Source of the DNA: Rhabditoides inermis
Lineage: Eukaryota; Nematoda; Chromadorea; Rhabditida; Rhabditidae
Reading direction: 5' to 3'
Assembly (NCBI GenBank): GCA_963966185.1
Contig: CAWZYM010000329.1
Span: 712,501 to 776,500, forward strand
DNA: 64,000 nucleotides
Shown here: in pieces, positions 12,610 through 25,300 of the stretch
Layout of the letters: each line of letters opens with the position of its first letter
Numbering within the stretch: position 1 is the stretch's first letter
Notes under the pieces: generated by a model
What the model saw: the letters and a program-made list of their open reading frames with translations, nothing else
Database searches by the model: none
What the model was told of the DNA's origin: nothing
Translations under genes and position numbers: made by a program

Positions 12610-13895
12610 TCACAAATTATCGCAAATGCCGCGAATGTCGCAATTGTCGTAAATGTCGCAATTGTCGTAAATGTCGCAAATGTCGCAATTGTCGCAAATG
12701 TCGATAAATAAGAATGTCAGAATGATGCAAATATCGCAAATGTCGCAAATATCGCAAATGTCGCAAATGTCGCAATTGTCGCAATTGTCGCAAATGTCGC
12801 GAATGTCGCAAATGTCGCAAATGTCGCAAATGATGCAAATGTCGCAAATGTCGCCAAGTAAGAATGTCAAAATGTCAGAATGTCAGAATGATGCAAACAT
12901 CGCAAATGTCGCAAATGTCGCAAATGTCGCAAATGATGCAAATGTCGCAAATGTCGCCAAGAAAGAATGTCAAAATGTCAGAATGTCAGAATGATGCAAA
13001 CATCGCAAATGTCGCAAATGTCGCAAATGATGCAAATGTCACAAATTATCGCAAATGCCGCGAATGTCGCAATTGTCGTAAATGTCGCAAATGTTGCAAA
13101 TGTCGCGAATGTCGCAATTGTCGCAAATGTCGATAAATAAGAATGTCAGATTTATGTAAATAACGCAATTGTCGCAAATGTCGCAAATGTCGCAAATGTC
13201 GCAACTGTCGCAAATGTCGCAAATGTCGCGAATGTCGCGAATGTCGCGAATGTCGCAAATGTCGCAAATGTCGCAAATGATGCAAATGTCGCAAATGTCG
13301 CCAAGTAAGAATGTCAAAATGTCAGAATGTCAGAATGATGCAAACATCGCAAATGTCGCAAATGTCGCAAATGTCGCAAATGATGCAAATGTCGCAAATG
13401 TCGCCAAGAAAGAATGTCAAAATGTCAGAATGTCAGAATGATGCAAACATCGCAAATGTCGCAAATGTCGAAAATGTCGCAAATGTCGCAAAGAATGCAA
13501 ATGTCGCAAATGTCGCAAACGTCGCGGAGTAAGAATGTTAGAATGTCAGAATGATGCAAACATCGCAAATGTCGCAAATGTCGCAAATGATGCGAATGTC
13601 ACAAATTATCGCAAATGCCGCGAATGTCGCAATTGTCGTAAATGTCGCAAATGTTGCAAATGTCGCGAATGTCGCAATTGTCGCAAATGTCGATAAATAA
13701 GAATGTCAGAATGATGCAAATATCACAAATGTCGCAAATGTCGCAAATGTCGCAAATGTCGCAAATGTCGCAAATGTCGCAAATGTCGCAAATGTCGCAA
13801 TTGTCGCAAATGTCGCAAATGTCGCGAATGTCGCAAATGTCGCGAATGTCGCAAATGATGCAAATGTCGCAAATGTCGCCAAGTAAGAATGTCAA
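12610..13895 (+). repeat. M9 2703-bp-offset duplication, copy 1
   Basis: Matches 15313-16607 at a 2703-bp offset. It contains the first copy of the distinctive island atttatgtaaataacgc (13149-13165), which is absent from all M9 sequence to the left. The M9 composition therefore changes sub-domain at about 12.6 kb. Confidence 0.85.
13145..13166 (+). repeat. AT-rich M9 marker island (13 copies in window)
   Basis: Island containing atttatgtaaataacgc. Further copies start at 15848, 18177, 19820, 22581, 24323, 40414, 43117, 44282, 47906, 50564, 51729 and 54432. Spacings repeat (2703 three times, 1165 twice), which makes it a ruler for block duplication. It contains TTATGTAA, resembling PAR-bZIP/C-EBP sites, and GTAAATA, resembling a forkhead site; binding is untested. 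Confidence 0.85.
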
Positions 13896-14750
13896 AATGT
13901 CAGAATGTCAGAATGATGCAAACATCGCAAATGTTGCAAATGTTGCAAATGTCGCAATTGTCGCAAATGATGCAAATGTCGCGAAAGTCGCCAAGAAAAA
14001 ATGTCAAAATGTCAGAATGTCAGAATGATGCAAACATCGCAAATGTCGCACATGTCGCAAATGTCGCCAAGTGAGAATGTCAAAATGTCAGAATGTCAGA
14101 ATGATGCAAACATCGCAAATTTCGCAAATGTCGCAAGTGTCGCAAATGTCGCAAATGTCGCAAATGTCGCAATTGTCGCAAATGTCGCAAATGTCGTCAA
14201 GTATGAATGTCAAATTGTCAGAATGTCAGAATGATGCAAACAACGCAAATGTCGCAAATGTCGAAAATGTCGCAAATAATGCAAATGTCGCAATTGTCGC
14301 AAACATCGCTAAGTAAGAATGTCAGAATTTCAGAATGATGCAAACATCGCAAATGTCGCAAATGTCGCAAATGATGCAAATGTCACAAATTATCGCAAAT
14401 GCCGCGAATGTCGCAATTGTCGCGAATGTCGATAAATAAGAATGTCAGAATGATGCAAATATCGCAAATGTCGCAAATGTCGCAAATGTCGCAAATGTCG
14501 CGAATGTCGCAATTGTCGCAATTGTCGCAATTGTCGCAATTGTCGCAATTGTCGTAAATGTCGCAAATGTCGCAATTGTCGCAAATGTCGATAAATAAGA
14601 ATGTCAGAATGATGCAAATGTCGCAAATATCGCAAATATCGCAAATGTCGCAAATGTCGCAATTGTCGCAAATGTCGCAAATGTCGCGAATGTCGCGAAT
14701 GTCGCAAATGTCGCAAATGATGCAAATGTCGCAAATGTCGCCAAGTAAGA

Positions 14751-15309
14751 ATGTCAAAATGTCAGAATGTCAGAATGATGCAAACATCGCAAATGTCGCA
14801 AATGCCGCAAATGTCGCAAATGTCGCAAATGTCGCAATTGTCGCAAATGTCGCAAATGTCGCGAATGTCGCAAATGTCGCGAATGTCGCAAATGATGCAA
14901 ATGTCGCAAATGTCGCCAAGTAAGAATGTCAAAATGTCAGAATGTCAGAATGATGCAAACATCGCAAATGTTGCAAATGTTGCAAATGTCGCAATTGTCG
15001 CAAATGATGCAAATGTCGCGAAAGTCGCCAAGAAAAAATGTCAAAATGTCAGAATGTCAGAATGATGCAAACATCGCAAATGTCGCAAATGTCGCAAATG
15101 TCGCAAATGTCGCAAATGTCGCAAATGTCGCAAATGTCGCAAATGTCGCAAATGTCGCAAATGTCCCAAATGTCGCAAATGTCGCAAATGTCGCAAATGT
15201 CGCAAATAATGCAAATGTCGCAATTGTCGCAAACATCGCAAAGTAAGAATGTCAGAATTTCAGAATGATGCAAACATCGCAAATGTCGCAAATGTCGCAA
15301 ATGATGCAA
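14751..15309 (+). repeat. M9 segment shared by three places (copy 1)
   Basis: The variant order here recurs at 17248-17797 and 21484-22042, and again near 42011, 49467 and 53335. It includes the paired aaatgttgc aaatgttgc and the gcgaaagtcgccaag island. Copies differ by whole 9-mers (for example 9 or 27 bp in the long aaatgtcgc run), the signature of slippage or unequal exchange. Confidence 0.75.
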
Positions 15310-15312
15310 ATG

Positions 15313-16607
15313 TCACAAATTATCGCAAATGCCGCGAATGTCGCAATTGTCGTAAATGTCGCAATTGTCGTAAATGTCGCAAATGTCGCAATTGTCGCAA
15401 ATGTCGATAAATAAGAATGTCAGAATGATGCAAATATCGCAAATGTCGCAAATGTCGCAAATGTCGCAAATGTCGCAATTGTCGCAATTGTCGCAAATGT
15501 CGCGAATGTCGCAAATGTCGCAAATGTCGCAAATGATGCAAATGTCGCAAATGTCGCCAAGTAAGAATGTCAAAATGTCAGAATGTCAGAATGATGCAAA
15601 CATCGCAAATGTCGCAAATGTCGCAAATGTCGCAAATGATGCAAATGTCGCAAATGTCGCCAAGAAAGAATGTCAAAATGTCAGAATGTCAGAATGATGC
15701 AAACATCGCAAATGTCGCAAATGTCGCAAATGATGCAAATGTCACAACTTATCGCAAATGCCGCGAATGTCGCAATTGTCGTAAATGTCGCAAATGTTGC
15801 AAATGTCGCGAATGTCGCAATTGTCGCAAATGTCGATAAATAAGAATGTCAGATTTATGTAAATAACGCAATTGTCGCAAATGTCGCAAATGTCGCAAAT
15901 GTCGCAACTGTCGCAAATGTCGCAAATGTCGCGAATGTCGCGAATGTCGCGAATGTCGCAAATGTCGCAAATGTCGCAAATGATGCAAATGTCGCAAATG
16001 TCGCCAAGTAAGAATGTCAAAATGTCAGAAAGTCAGAATGATGCAAACATCGCAAATGTCGCAAATGTCGCAAATGTCGCAAATGATGCAAATGTCGCAA
16101 ATGTCGCCAAGAAAGAATGTCAAAATGTCAGAATGTCAGAATGATGCAAACATCGCAAATGTCGCAAATGTCGAAAATGTCGCAAATGTCGCAAAGAATG
16201 CAAATGTCGCAAATGTCGCAAACGTCGCGGAGTAAGAATGTCAGAATGTCAGAATGATGCAAACATCGCAAATGTCGCAAATGTCGCAAATGATGCAAAT
16301 GTCACAAATTATCGCAAATGCCGCGAATGTCGCAATTGTCGTAAATGTCGCAAATGTTGCAAATGTCGCGAATGTCGCAATTGTCGCAAATGTCGATAAA
16401 TAAGAATGTCAGAATGATGCACATATCACAAATGTCGCAAATGTCGCAAATGTCGCAAATGTCGCAAATGTCGCAAATGTCGCAAATGTCGCAAATGTCG
16501 CAAATGTCGCAATTGTCGCAAATGTCGCAAATGTCGCGAATGTCGCAAATGTCGCGAATGTCGCAAATGATGCAAATGTCGCAAATGTCGCCAAGTGAGA
16601 ATGTCAA
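15313..16607 (+). repeat. M9 2703-bp-offset duplication, copy 2
   Basis: Second copy of 12610-13895. It differs by a few 9-mer insertions and point changes, such as gtcagaaagtcagaatg near 16027 in place of gtcagaatgtcagaatg. That altered form is inherited by later copies (18358, 20001, 22762, 24504, 43302, 50749, 54612), giving an order of events. Confidence 0.8.
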
Positions 16608-17247
16608 AATGTCAGAATGTCAGAATGATGCAAACATCGCAAATTTCGCAAATGTCGCAAGTGTCGCAAATGTCGCAAATGTCGCAATTGTCGCAAATGT
16701 CGCAAATGTCGTCAAGTATGAATGTCAAATTGTCAGAATGTCAGAATGATGCAAACAACGCAAATGTCGCAAATGTCGAAAATGTCGCAAATAATGCAAA
16801 TGTCGCAATTGTCGCAAACATCGCAAAGTAAGAATGTCAGAATTTCAGAATGATGCAAACATCGCAAATGTCGCAAATGTCGCAAATGATGCAAATGTCA
16901 CAAATTATCGCAAATGCCGCGAATGTCGCAATTGTCGCAAATGTCGATAAATAAGAATGTCAGAATGATGCAAATATCGCAAATGTCGCAAATGTCGCAA
17001 ATGTCGCAATTGTCGCGAATGTCGCAATTGTCGCAATTGTCGCAATTGTCGCAATTGTCGCAAATGTCGCAATTGTCGCAAATGTCGATAAATAAGAATG
17101 TCAGAATGATGCAAATGTCGCAAATATCGCAAATGTCGCAAATGTCGCAAATGTCGCAATTGTCGCAAATGTCGCAAATGTCGCGAATGTCGCGAACGTC
17201 GCAAATGTCGCAAATGATGCAAATGTCGCAAATGTCGCCAAGTAAGA

Positions 17248-17797
17248 ATGTCAAAATGTCAGAATGTCAGAATGATGCAAACATCGCAAATGTCGCAAAT
17301 GTCGCAAATGTCGCAAATGTCGCAAATGTCGCAATTGTCGCAAATGTCGCAAATGTCGCGAATGTCGCAAATGTCGCGAATGTCGCAAATGATGCAAATG
17401 TCGCAAATGTCGCCAAGTAAGAATGTCAAAATGTCAGAATGTCAGAATGATGCAAACATCGCAAATGTTGCAAATGTTGCAAATGTCGCAATTGTCGCAA
17501 ATGATGCAAATGTCGCGAAAGTCGCCAAGAAAAAATGTCAAAATGTCAGAATGTCAGAATGATGCAAACATCGCAAATGTCGCAAATGTCGCAAATGTCG
17601 CAAATGTCGCAAATGTCGCAAATGTCGCAAATGTCGCAAATGTCGCAAATGTCCCAAATGTCGCAAATGTCGCAAATGTCGCAAATGTCGCAAATAATGC
17701 AAATGTCGCAATTGTCGCAAACATCGCAAAGTAAGAATGTCAGAATTTCAGAATGATGCAAACATCGCAAATGTCGCAAATGTCGCAAATGATGCAA
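17248..17797 (+). repeat. M9 segment shared by three places (copy 2)
   Basis: Counterpart of 14751-15309 at an offset of 2497 bp, one 9-mer shorter in its long run. Confidence 0.75.
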
Positions 17798-20700
17798 ATG
17801 TCACAAATTATCGCAATTGTCGCAAATGTCGCGAATGTCGCAAATGTCGCAAATGTCGCAAATGATGCAAATGTCGCAAATGTCGCCAAGTAAGAATGTC
17901 AAAATGTCAGAATGTCAGAATGATGCAAACATCGCAAATGTCGCAAATGTCGCAAATGTCGCAAATGATGCAAATGTCGCAAATGTCGCCAAGAAAGAAT
18001 GTCAAAATGTCAGAATGTCAGAATGATGCAAACATCGCAAATGTCGCAAATGTCGCAAATGATGCAAATGTCACAAACTATCGCAAATGCCGCGAATGTC
18101 GCAATTGTCGTAAATGTCGCAAATGTTGCAAATGTCGCGAATGTCGCAATTGTCGCAAATGTCGATAAATAAGAATGTCAGATTTATGTAAATAACGCAA
18201 TTGTCGCAAATGTCGCAAATGTCGCAAATGTCGCAACTGTAGCAAATGTCGCAAATGTCGCGAATGTCGCGAATGTCGCGAATGTCGCAAATGTCGCAAA
18301 TGTCGCAAATGATGCAAATGTCGCAAATGTCGCCAAGTAAGAATGTCAAAATGTCAGAAAGTCAGAATGATGCAAACATCGCAAATGTCGCAAATGTCGC
18401 AAATGTCGCAAATGATGCAAATGTCGCAAATGTCGCCAAGAAAGAATGTCAAAATGTCAGAATGTCAGAATGATGCAAACATCGCAAATGTCGCAAATGT
18501 CGAAAATGTCGCAAATGTCGCAAAGAATGCAAATGTCGCAAATGTCGCAAACGTCGCGGAGTAAGAATGTCAGAATGTCAGAATGATGCAAACATCGCAA
18601 ATGTCGCAAATGTCGCAAATGATGCAAATGTCACAAATTATCGCAAATGCCGCGAATGTCGCAATTGTCGTAAATGTCGCAAATGTTGCAAATGTCGCGA
18701 ATGTCGCAATTGTCGCAAATGTCGATAAATAAGAATGTCAGAATGATGCAAATATCACAAATGTCGCAAATGTCGCAAATGTCGCAAATGTCGCAAATGT
18801 CGCAAATGTCGCAAATGTCGCAAATGTCGCAAATGTCGCAATTGTCGCAAATGTCGCAAATGTCGCGAATGTCGCAAATGTCGCGAATGTCGCAAATGAT
18901 GCAAATGTCGCAAATGTCGCCAAGTAAGAATGTCAAAATGTCAGAATGTCAGAATGATGCAAACATCGCAAATGTTGCAAATGTTGCAAATGTCGCAATT
19001 GTCGCAAATGATGCAAATGTCGCGAAAGTCGCCAAGAAAAAATGTCAAAATGTCAGAATGTCAGAATGATGCAAACATCGCAAATGTCGCACATGTCGCA
19101 AATGTCGCCAAGTGAGAATGTCAAAATGTCAGAATGTCAGAATGATGCAAACATCGCAAATTTCGCAAATGTCGCAAGTGTCGCAAGTGTCGCAAATGTC
19201 GCAAATGTCGCAAATGTCGCAAATGTCGCAAATGTCGCAAATGTCCCAAATGTCGCAAATGTCGCAAATGTCGCAAATGTCGCAAATAATGCAAATGTCG
19301 CAATTGTCGCAAACATCGCAAAGTAAGAATGTCAGAATTTCAGAATGATGCAAACATCGCAAATGTCGCAAATGTCGCAAATGATGCAAATGTCACAAAT
19401 TATCGCGAATGTCGCGAATGTCGCAATTGTCGTAAATGTCGCAATTGTCGTAAATGTCGCAAAGGTCGCAATTGTCGCAAATGTCGATAAATAAGAATGT
19501 CAGAATGATGCAAATATCGCAAATGTCGCCAAGTAAGAATGTCAAAATGTCAGAATGTCAGAATGATGCAAACATCGCAAATGTCGCAAATGTCGCAAAT
19601 GTCGCAAATGATGCAAATGTCGCAAATGTCGCCAAGAAAGAATGTCAAAATGTCAGAATGTCAGAATGATGCAAACATCGCAAATGTCGCAAATGTCGCA
19701 AATGATGCAAATGTCACAAATTATCGCAAATGCCGCGAATGTCGCAATTGTCGTAAATGTCGCAAATGTTGCAAATGTCGCGAATGTCGCAATTGTCGCA
19801 AATGTCGATAAATAAGAATGTCAGATTTATGTAAATAACGCAATTGTCGCAAATGTCGCAAATGTCGCAAATGTCGCAACTGTAGCAAATGTCGCAAATG
19901 TCGCGAATGTCGCAAATGTCGCGAATGTCGCAAATGTCGCAAATGTCGCAAATGATGCAAATGTCGCAAATGTCGCCAAGTAAGAATGTCAAAATGTCAG
20001 AAAGTCAGAATGATGCAAACATCGCAAATGTCGCAAATGTCGCAAATGTCGCAAATGATGCAAATGTCGCAAATGTCGCCAAGAAAGAATGTCAAAATGT
20101 CAGAATGTCAGAATGATGCAAACATCGCAAATGTCGCAAATGTCGAAAATGTCGCAAATGTCGCAAAGAATGCAAATGTCGCAAATGTCGCAAACGTCGC
20201 GGAGTAAGAATGTCAGAATGTCAGAATGATGCAAACATCGCAAATGTCGCAAATGTCGCAAATGATGCAAATGTCACAAATTATCGCAAATGCCGCGAAT
20301 GTCGCAATTGTCGTTAATGTCGCAAATGTTGCAAATGTCGCGAATGTCGCAATTGTCGCAAATGTCGATAAATAAGAATGTCAGAATGATGCAAATATCA
20401 CAAATGTCGCAAATGTCGCAAATGTCGCAAATGTCGCAAATGTCGCAAATGTCGCAAATGTCGCAAATGTCGCAAATGTCGCAATTGTCGCAAATGTCGC
20501 AAATGTCGCGAATGTCGCAAATGTCGCGAATGTCGCAAATGATGCAAATGTCGCAAATGTCGCCAAGTAAGAATGTCAAAATGTCAGAATGATGCAAACA
20601 TCGCAAATGTTGCAAATGTTGCAAATGTCGCAATTGTCGCAAATGATGCAAATGTCGCGAAAGTCGCCAAGAAAAAATATCAAAATGTCAGAATGTCAGA

Positions 20701-21483
20701 ATGATGCAAACATCGCAAATGTCGCACATGTCGCAAATGTCGCCAAGTGAGAATGTCAAAATGTCAGAATGTCAGAATGATGCAAACATCGCAAATTTCG
20801 CAAATGTCGCAAGTGTCGCAAATGTCGCAAATGTCGCAAATGTCGCAATTGTCGCAAATGTCGCAAATGTCGTCAAGTATGAATGTCAAATTGTCAGAAT
20901 GTCAGAATGATGCAAACAACGCAAATGTCGCAAATGTCGAAAATGTCGCAAATAATGCAAATGTCGCAATTGTCGCAAACATCGCAAAGTAAGAATGTCA
21001 GAAAGTCAGAATGATGCAAACATCGCAAATGTCGCAAATGTCGCAAATGTCGCAAATGATGCAAATGTCGCAAATGTCGCCAAGAAAGAATGTCAAAATG
21101 TCAGAATGTCAGAATGATGCAAACATCGCAAATGTCGCAAATGTCGAAAATGTCGCAAATGTCGCAAAGAATGCAAATGTCGCAAATGTCGCAAACGTCG
21201 CGGAGTAAGAATGTCAGAATTTCAGAATGATGCAAACATCGCAAATGTCGCAAATGTCGCAAATGATGCAAATGTCACAAATTATCGCAAATGCCGCGAA
21301 TGTCGCAATTGTCGCAAATGTCGATAAATAAGAATGTCAGAATGATGCAAATGTCGCAAATATCGCAAATATCGCAAATGTCGCAAATGTCGCAATTGTC
21401 GCAAATGTCGCAAATGTCGCGAATGTCGCGAATGTCGCAAATGTCGCAAATGATGCAAATGTCGCAAATGTCGCCAAGTAAGA

Positions 21484-22042
21484 ATGTCAAAATGTCAGAA
21501 TGTCAGAATGATGCAAACATCGCAAATGTCGCAAATGTCGCAAATGTCGCAAATGTCGCAAATGTCGCAATTGTCGCAAATGTCGCAAATGTCGCGAATG
21601 TCGCAAATGTCGCGAATGTCGCAAATGATGCAAATGTCGCAAATGTCGCCAAGTAAGAATGTCAAAATGTCAGAATGTCAGAATGATGCAAACATCGCAA
21701 ATGTTGCAAATGTTGCAAATGTCGCAATTGTCGCAAATGATGCAAATGTCGCGAAAGTCGCCAAGAAAAAATGTCAAAATGTCAGAATGTCAGAATGATG
21801 CAAACATCGCAAATGTCGCAAATGTCGCAAATGTCGCAAATGTCGCAAATGTCGCAAATGTCGCAAATGTCGCAAATGTCGCAAATGTCGCAAATGTCCC
21901 AAATGTCGCAAATGTCGCAAATGTCGCAAATGTCGCAAATAATGCAAATGTCGCAATTGTCGCAAACATCGCAAAGTAAGAATGTCAGAATTTCAGAATG
22001 ATGCAAACATCGCAAATGTCGCAAATGTCGCAAATGATGCAA
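21484..22042 (+). repeat. M9 segment shared by three places (copy 3)
   Basis: Counterpart of 17248-17797 at an offset of 4236 bp, with the long run restored to the copy 1 length. Confidence 0.75.
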
Positions 22043-22045
22043 ATG

Positions 22046-23787
22046 TCACAAATTATCGCGAATGTCGCGAATGTCGCAATTGTCGTAAATGTCGCAATTG
22101 TCGTAAATGTCGCAAAGGTCGCAATTGTCGCAAATGTCGATAAATAAGAATGTCAGAATGATGCAAATATCGCAAATGTCGCAAATATCGCAAATGTCGC
22201 AAATGTCGCAATTGTCGCAATTGTCGCAAATGTCGCGAATGTCGCAAATGTCGCAAATGTCGCAAATGATGCAAATGTCGCAAATGTCGCCAAGTAAGAA
22301 TGTCAAAATGTCAGAATGTCAGAATGATGCAAACATCGCAAATGTCGCAAATGTCGCAAATGTCGCAAATGATGCAAATGTCGCAAATGTCGCCAAGAAA
22401 GAATGTCAAAATGTCAGAATGTCAGAATGATGCAAACATCGCAAATGTCGCAAATGTCGCAAATGATGCAAATGTCACAAATTATCGCAAATGCCGCGAA
22501 TGTCGCAATTGTCGTAAATGTCGCAAATGTTGCAAATGTCGCGAATGTCGCAATTGTCGCAAATGTCGATAAATAAGAATGTCAGATTTATGTAAATAAC
22601 GCAATTGTCGCAAATGTCGCAAATGTCGCAAATGTCGCAACTGTAGCAAATGTCGCAAATGTCGCGAATGTCGCGAATGTCGCGAATGTCGCAAATGTCG
22701 CAAATGTCGCAAATGATGCAAATGTCGCAAATGTCGCCAAGTAAGAATGTCAAAATGTCAGAAAGTCAGAATGATGCAAACATCGCAAATGTCGCAAATG
22801 TCGCAAATGTCGCAAATGATGCAAATGTCGCAAATGTCGCCAAGAAAGAATGTCAAAATGTCAGAATGTCAGAATGATGCAAACATCGCAAATGTCGCAA
22901 ATGTCGAAAATGTCGCAAATGTCGCAAAGAATGCAAATGTCGCAAATGTCGCAAACGTCGCGGAGTAAGAATGTCAGAATGTCAGAATGATGCAAACATC
23001 GCAAATGTCGCAAATGTCGCAAATGATGCAAATGTCACAAATTATCGCAAATGCCGCGAATGTCGCAATTGTCGTAAATGTCGCAAATGTTGCAAATGTC
23101 GCGAATGTCGCAATTGTCGCAAATGTCGATAAATAAGAATGTCAGAATGATGCAAATATCACAAATGTCGCAAATGTCGCAAATGTCGCAAATGTCGCAA
23201 ATGTCGCAAATGTCGCAAATGTCGCAAATGTCGCAAATGTCGCAATTGTCGCAAATGTCGCAAATGTCGCGAATGTCGCAAATGTCGCAAATGTCGCAAA
23301 TGTCGCAAATGTCGCAAATGTCGCCAAGTAAGAATGTCAAAATGTCAGAATGTCAGAATGATGCAAACATCGCAAATGTTGCAAATGTTGCAAATGTCGC
23401 AATTGTCGCAAATGATGCAAATGTCGCGAAAGTCGCCAAGAAAAAATGTCAAAATGTCAGAATGTCAGAATGATGCAAACATCGCAAATGTCGCACATGT
23501 CGCAAATGTCGCCAAGTGAGAATGTCAAAATGTCAGAATGTCAGAATGATGCAAACATCGCAAATGTCGCAAATGTCGCAAGTGTCGCAAGTGTCGCAAA
23601 TGTCGCAAATGTCGCAAATGTCGCAAATGTCGCAAATGTCCCAAATGTCGCAAATGTCGCAAATGTCGCAAATGTCGCAAATAATGCAAATGTCGCAATT
23701 GTCGCAAACATCGCAAAGTAAGAATGTCAGAATTTCAGAATGATGCAAACATCGCAAATGTCGCAAATGTCGCAAATGATGCAAATG
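22046..23787 (+). repeat. M9 1742-bp tandem duplication, copy 1
   Basis: Matches 23788 onward at 1742 bp. Shared markers include aaaggtcgcaattg (near 22120 and 23860), the AT-rich island (22581 and 24323) and gcacatgtcgc (near 23490 and 25235). Confidence 0.8.
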
Positions 23788-25300
23788 TCACAAATTATCG
23801 CGAATGTCGCGAATGTCGCAATTGTCGTAAATGTCGCAATTGTCGTAAATGTCGCAAAGGTCGCAATTGTCGCAAATGTCGATAAATAAGAATGTCAGAA
23901 TGATGCAAATATCGCAAATGTCGCAAATATCGCAAATGTCGCAAATGTCGCAATTGTCGCAATTGTCGCAAATGTCGCGAATGTCGCAAATGTCGCAAAT
24001 GTCGCAAATGATGCAAATGTCGCAAATGTCGCCAAGTAAGAATGTCAAAATGTCAGAATGTCAGAATGATGCAAACATCGCAAATGTCGCAAATGTCGCA
24101 AATGTCGCAAATGATGCAAATGTCGCAAATGTCGCCAAGAAAGAATGTCAAAATGTCAGAATGTCAGAATGATGCAAACATCGCAAATGTCGCAAATGTC
24201 GCAAATGATGCAAATGTCACAAATTATCGCAAATGCCGCGAATGTCGCAATTGTCGTAAATGTCGCAAATGTTGCAAATGTCGCGAATGTCGCAATTGTC
24301 GCAAATGTCGATAAATAAGAATGTCAGATTTATGTAAATAACGCAATTGTCGCAAATGTCGCAAATGTCGCAAATGTCGCAACTGTAGCAAATGTCGCAA
24401 ATGTCGCGAATGTCGCAAATGTCGCGAATGTCGCAAATGTCGCAAATGTCGCAAATGATGCAAATGTCGCAAATGTCGCCAAGTAAGAATGTCAAAATGT
24501 CAGAAAGTCAGAATGATGCAAACATCGCAAATGTCGCAAATGTCGCAAATGTCGCAAATGATGCAAATGTCGCAAATGTCGCCAAGAAAGAATGTCAAAA
24601 TGTCAGAATGTCAGAATGATGCAAACATCGCAAATGTCGCAAATGTCGAAAATGTCGCAAATGTCGCAAAGAATGCAAATGTCGCAAATGTCGCAAACGT
24701 CGCGGAGTAAGAATGTCAGAATGTCAGAATGATGCAAACATCGCAAATGTCGCAAATGTCGCAAATGATGCAAATGTCACAAATTATCGCAAATGCCGCG
24801 AATGTCGCAATTGTCGTAAATGTCGCAAATGTTGCAAATGTCGCGAATGTCGCAATTGTCGCAAATGTCGATAAATAAGAATGTCAGAATGATGCAAATA
24901 TCACAAATGTCGCAAATGTCGCAAATGTCGCAAATGTCGCAAATGTCGCAAATGTCGCAAATGTCGCAAATGTCGCAAATGTCGCAATTGTCGCAAATGT
25001 CGCAAATGTCGCGAATGTCGCAAATGTCGCGAATGTCGCAAATGATGCAAATGTCGCAAATGTCGCCAAGTAAGAATGTCAAAATGTCAGAATGTCAGAA
25101 TGATGCAAACATCGCAAATGTTGCAAATGTTGCAAATGTCGCAATTGTCGCAAATGATGCAAATGTCGCGAAAGTCGCCAAGAAAAAATGTCAAAATGTC
25201 AGAATGTCAGAATGATGCAAACATCGCAAATGTCGCACATGTCGCAAATGTCGCCAAGTGAGAATGTCAAAATGTCAGAATGTCAGAATGATGCAAACAT
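23788..25300 (+). repeat. M9 1742-bp tandem duplication, copy 2
   Basis: Second copy. The two diverge near 25300, where this copy continues with aaatttcgcaaatg and then the gtcgtcaagtatgaatg island while copy 1 goes on to an aaatgtccc run. Confidence 0.75.
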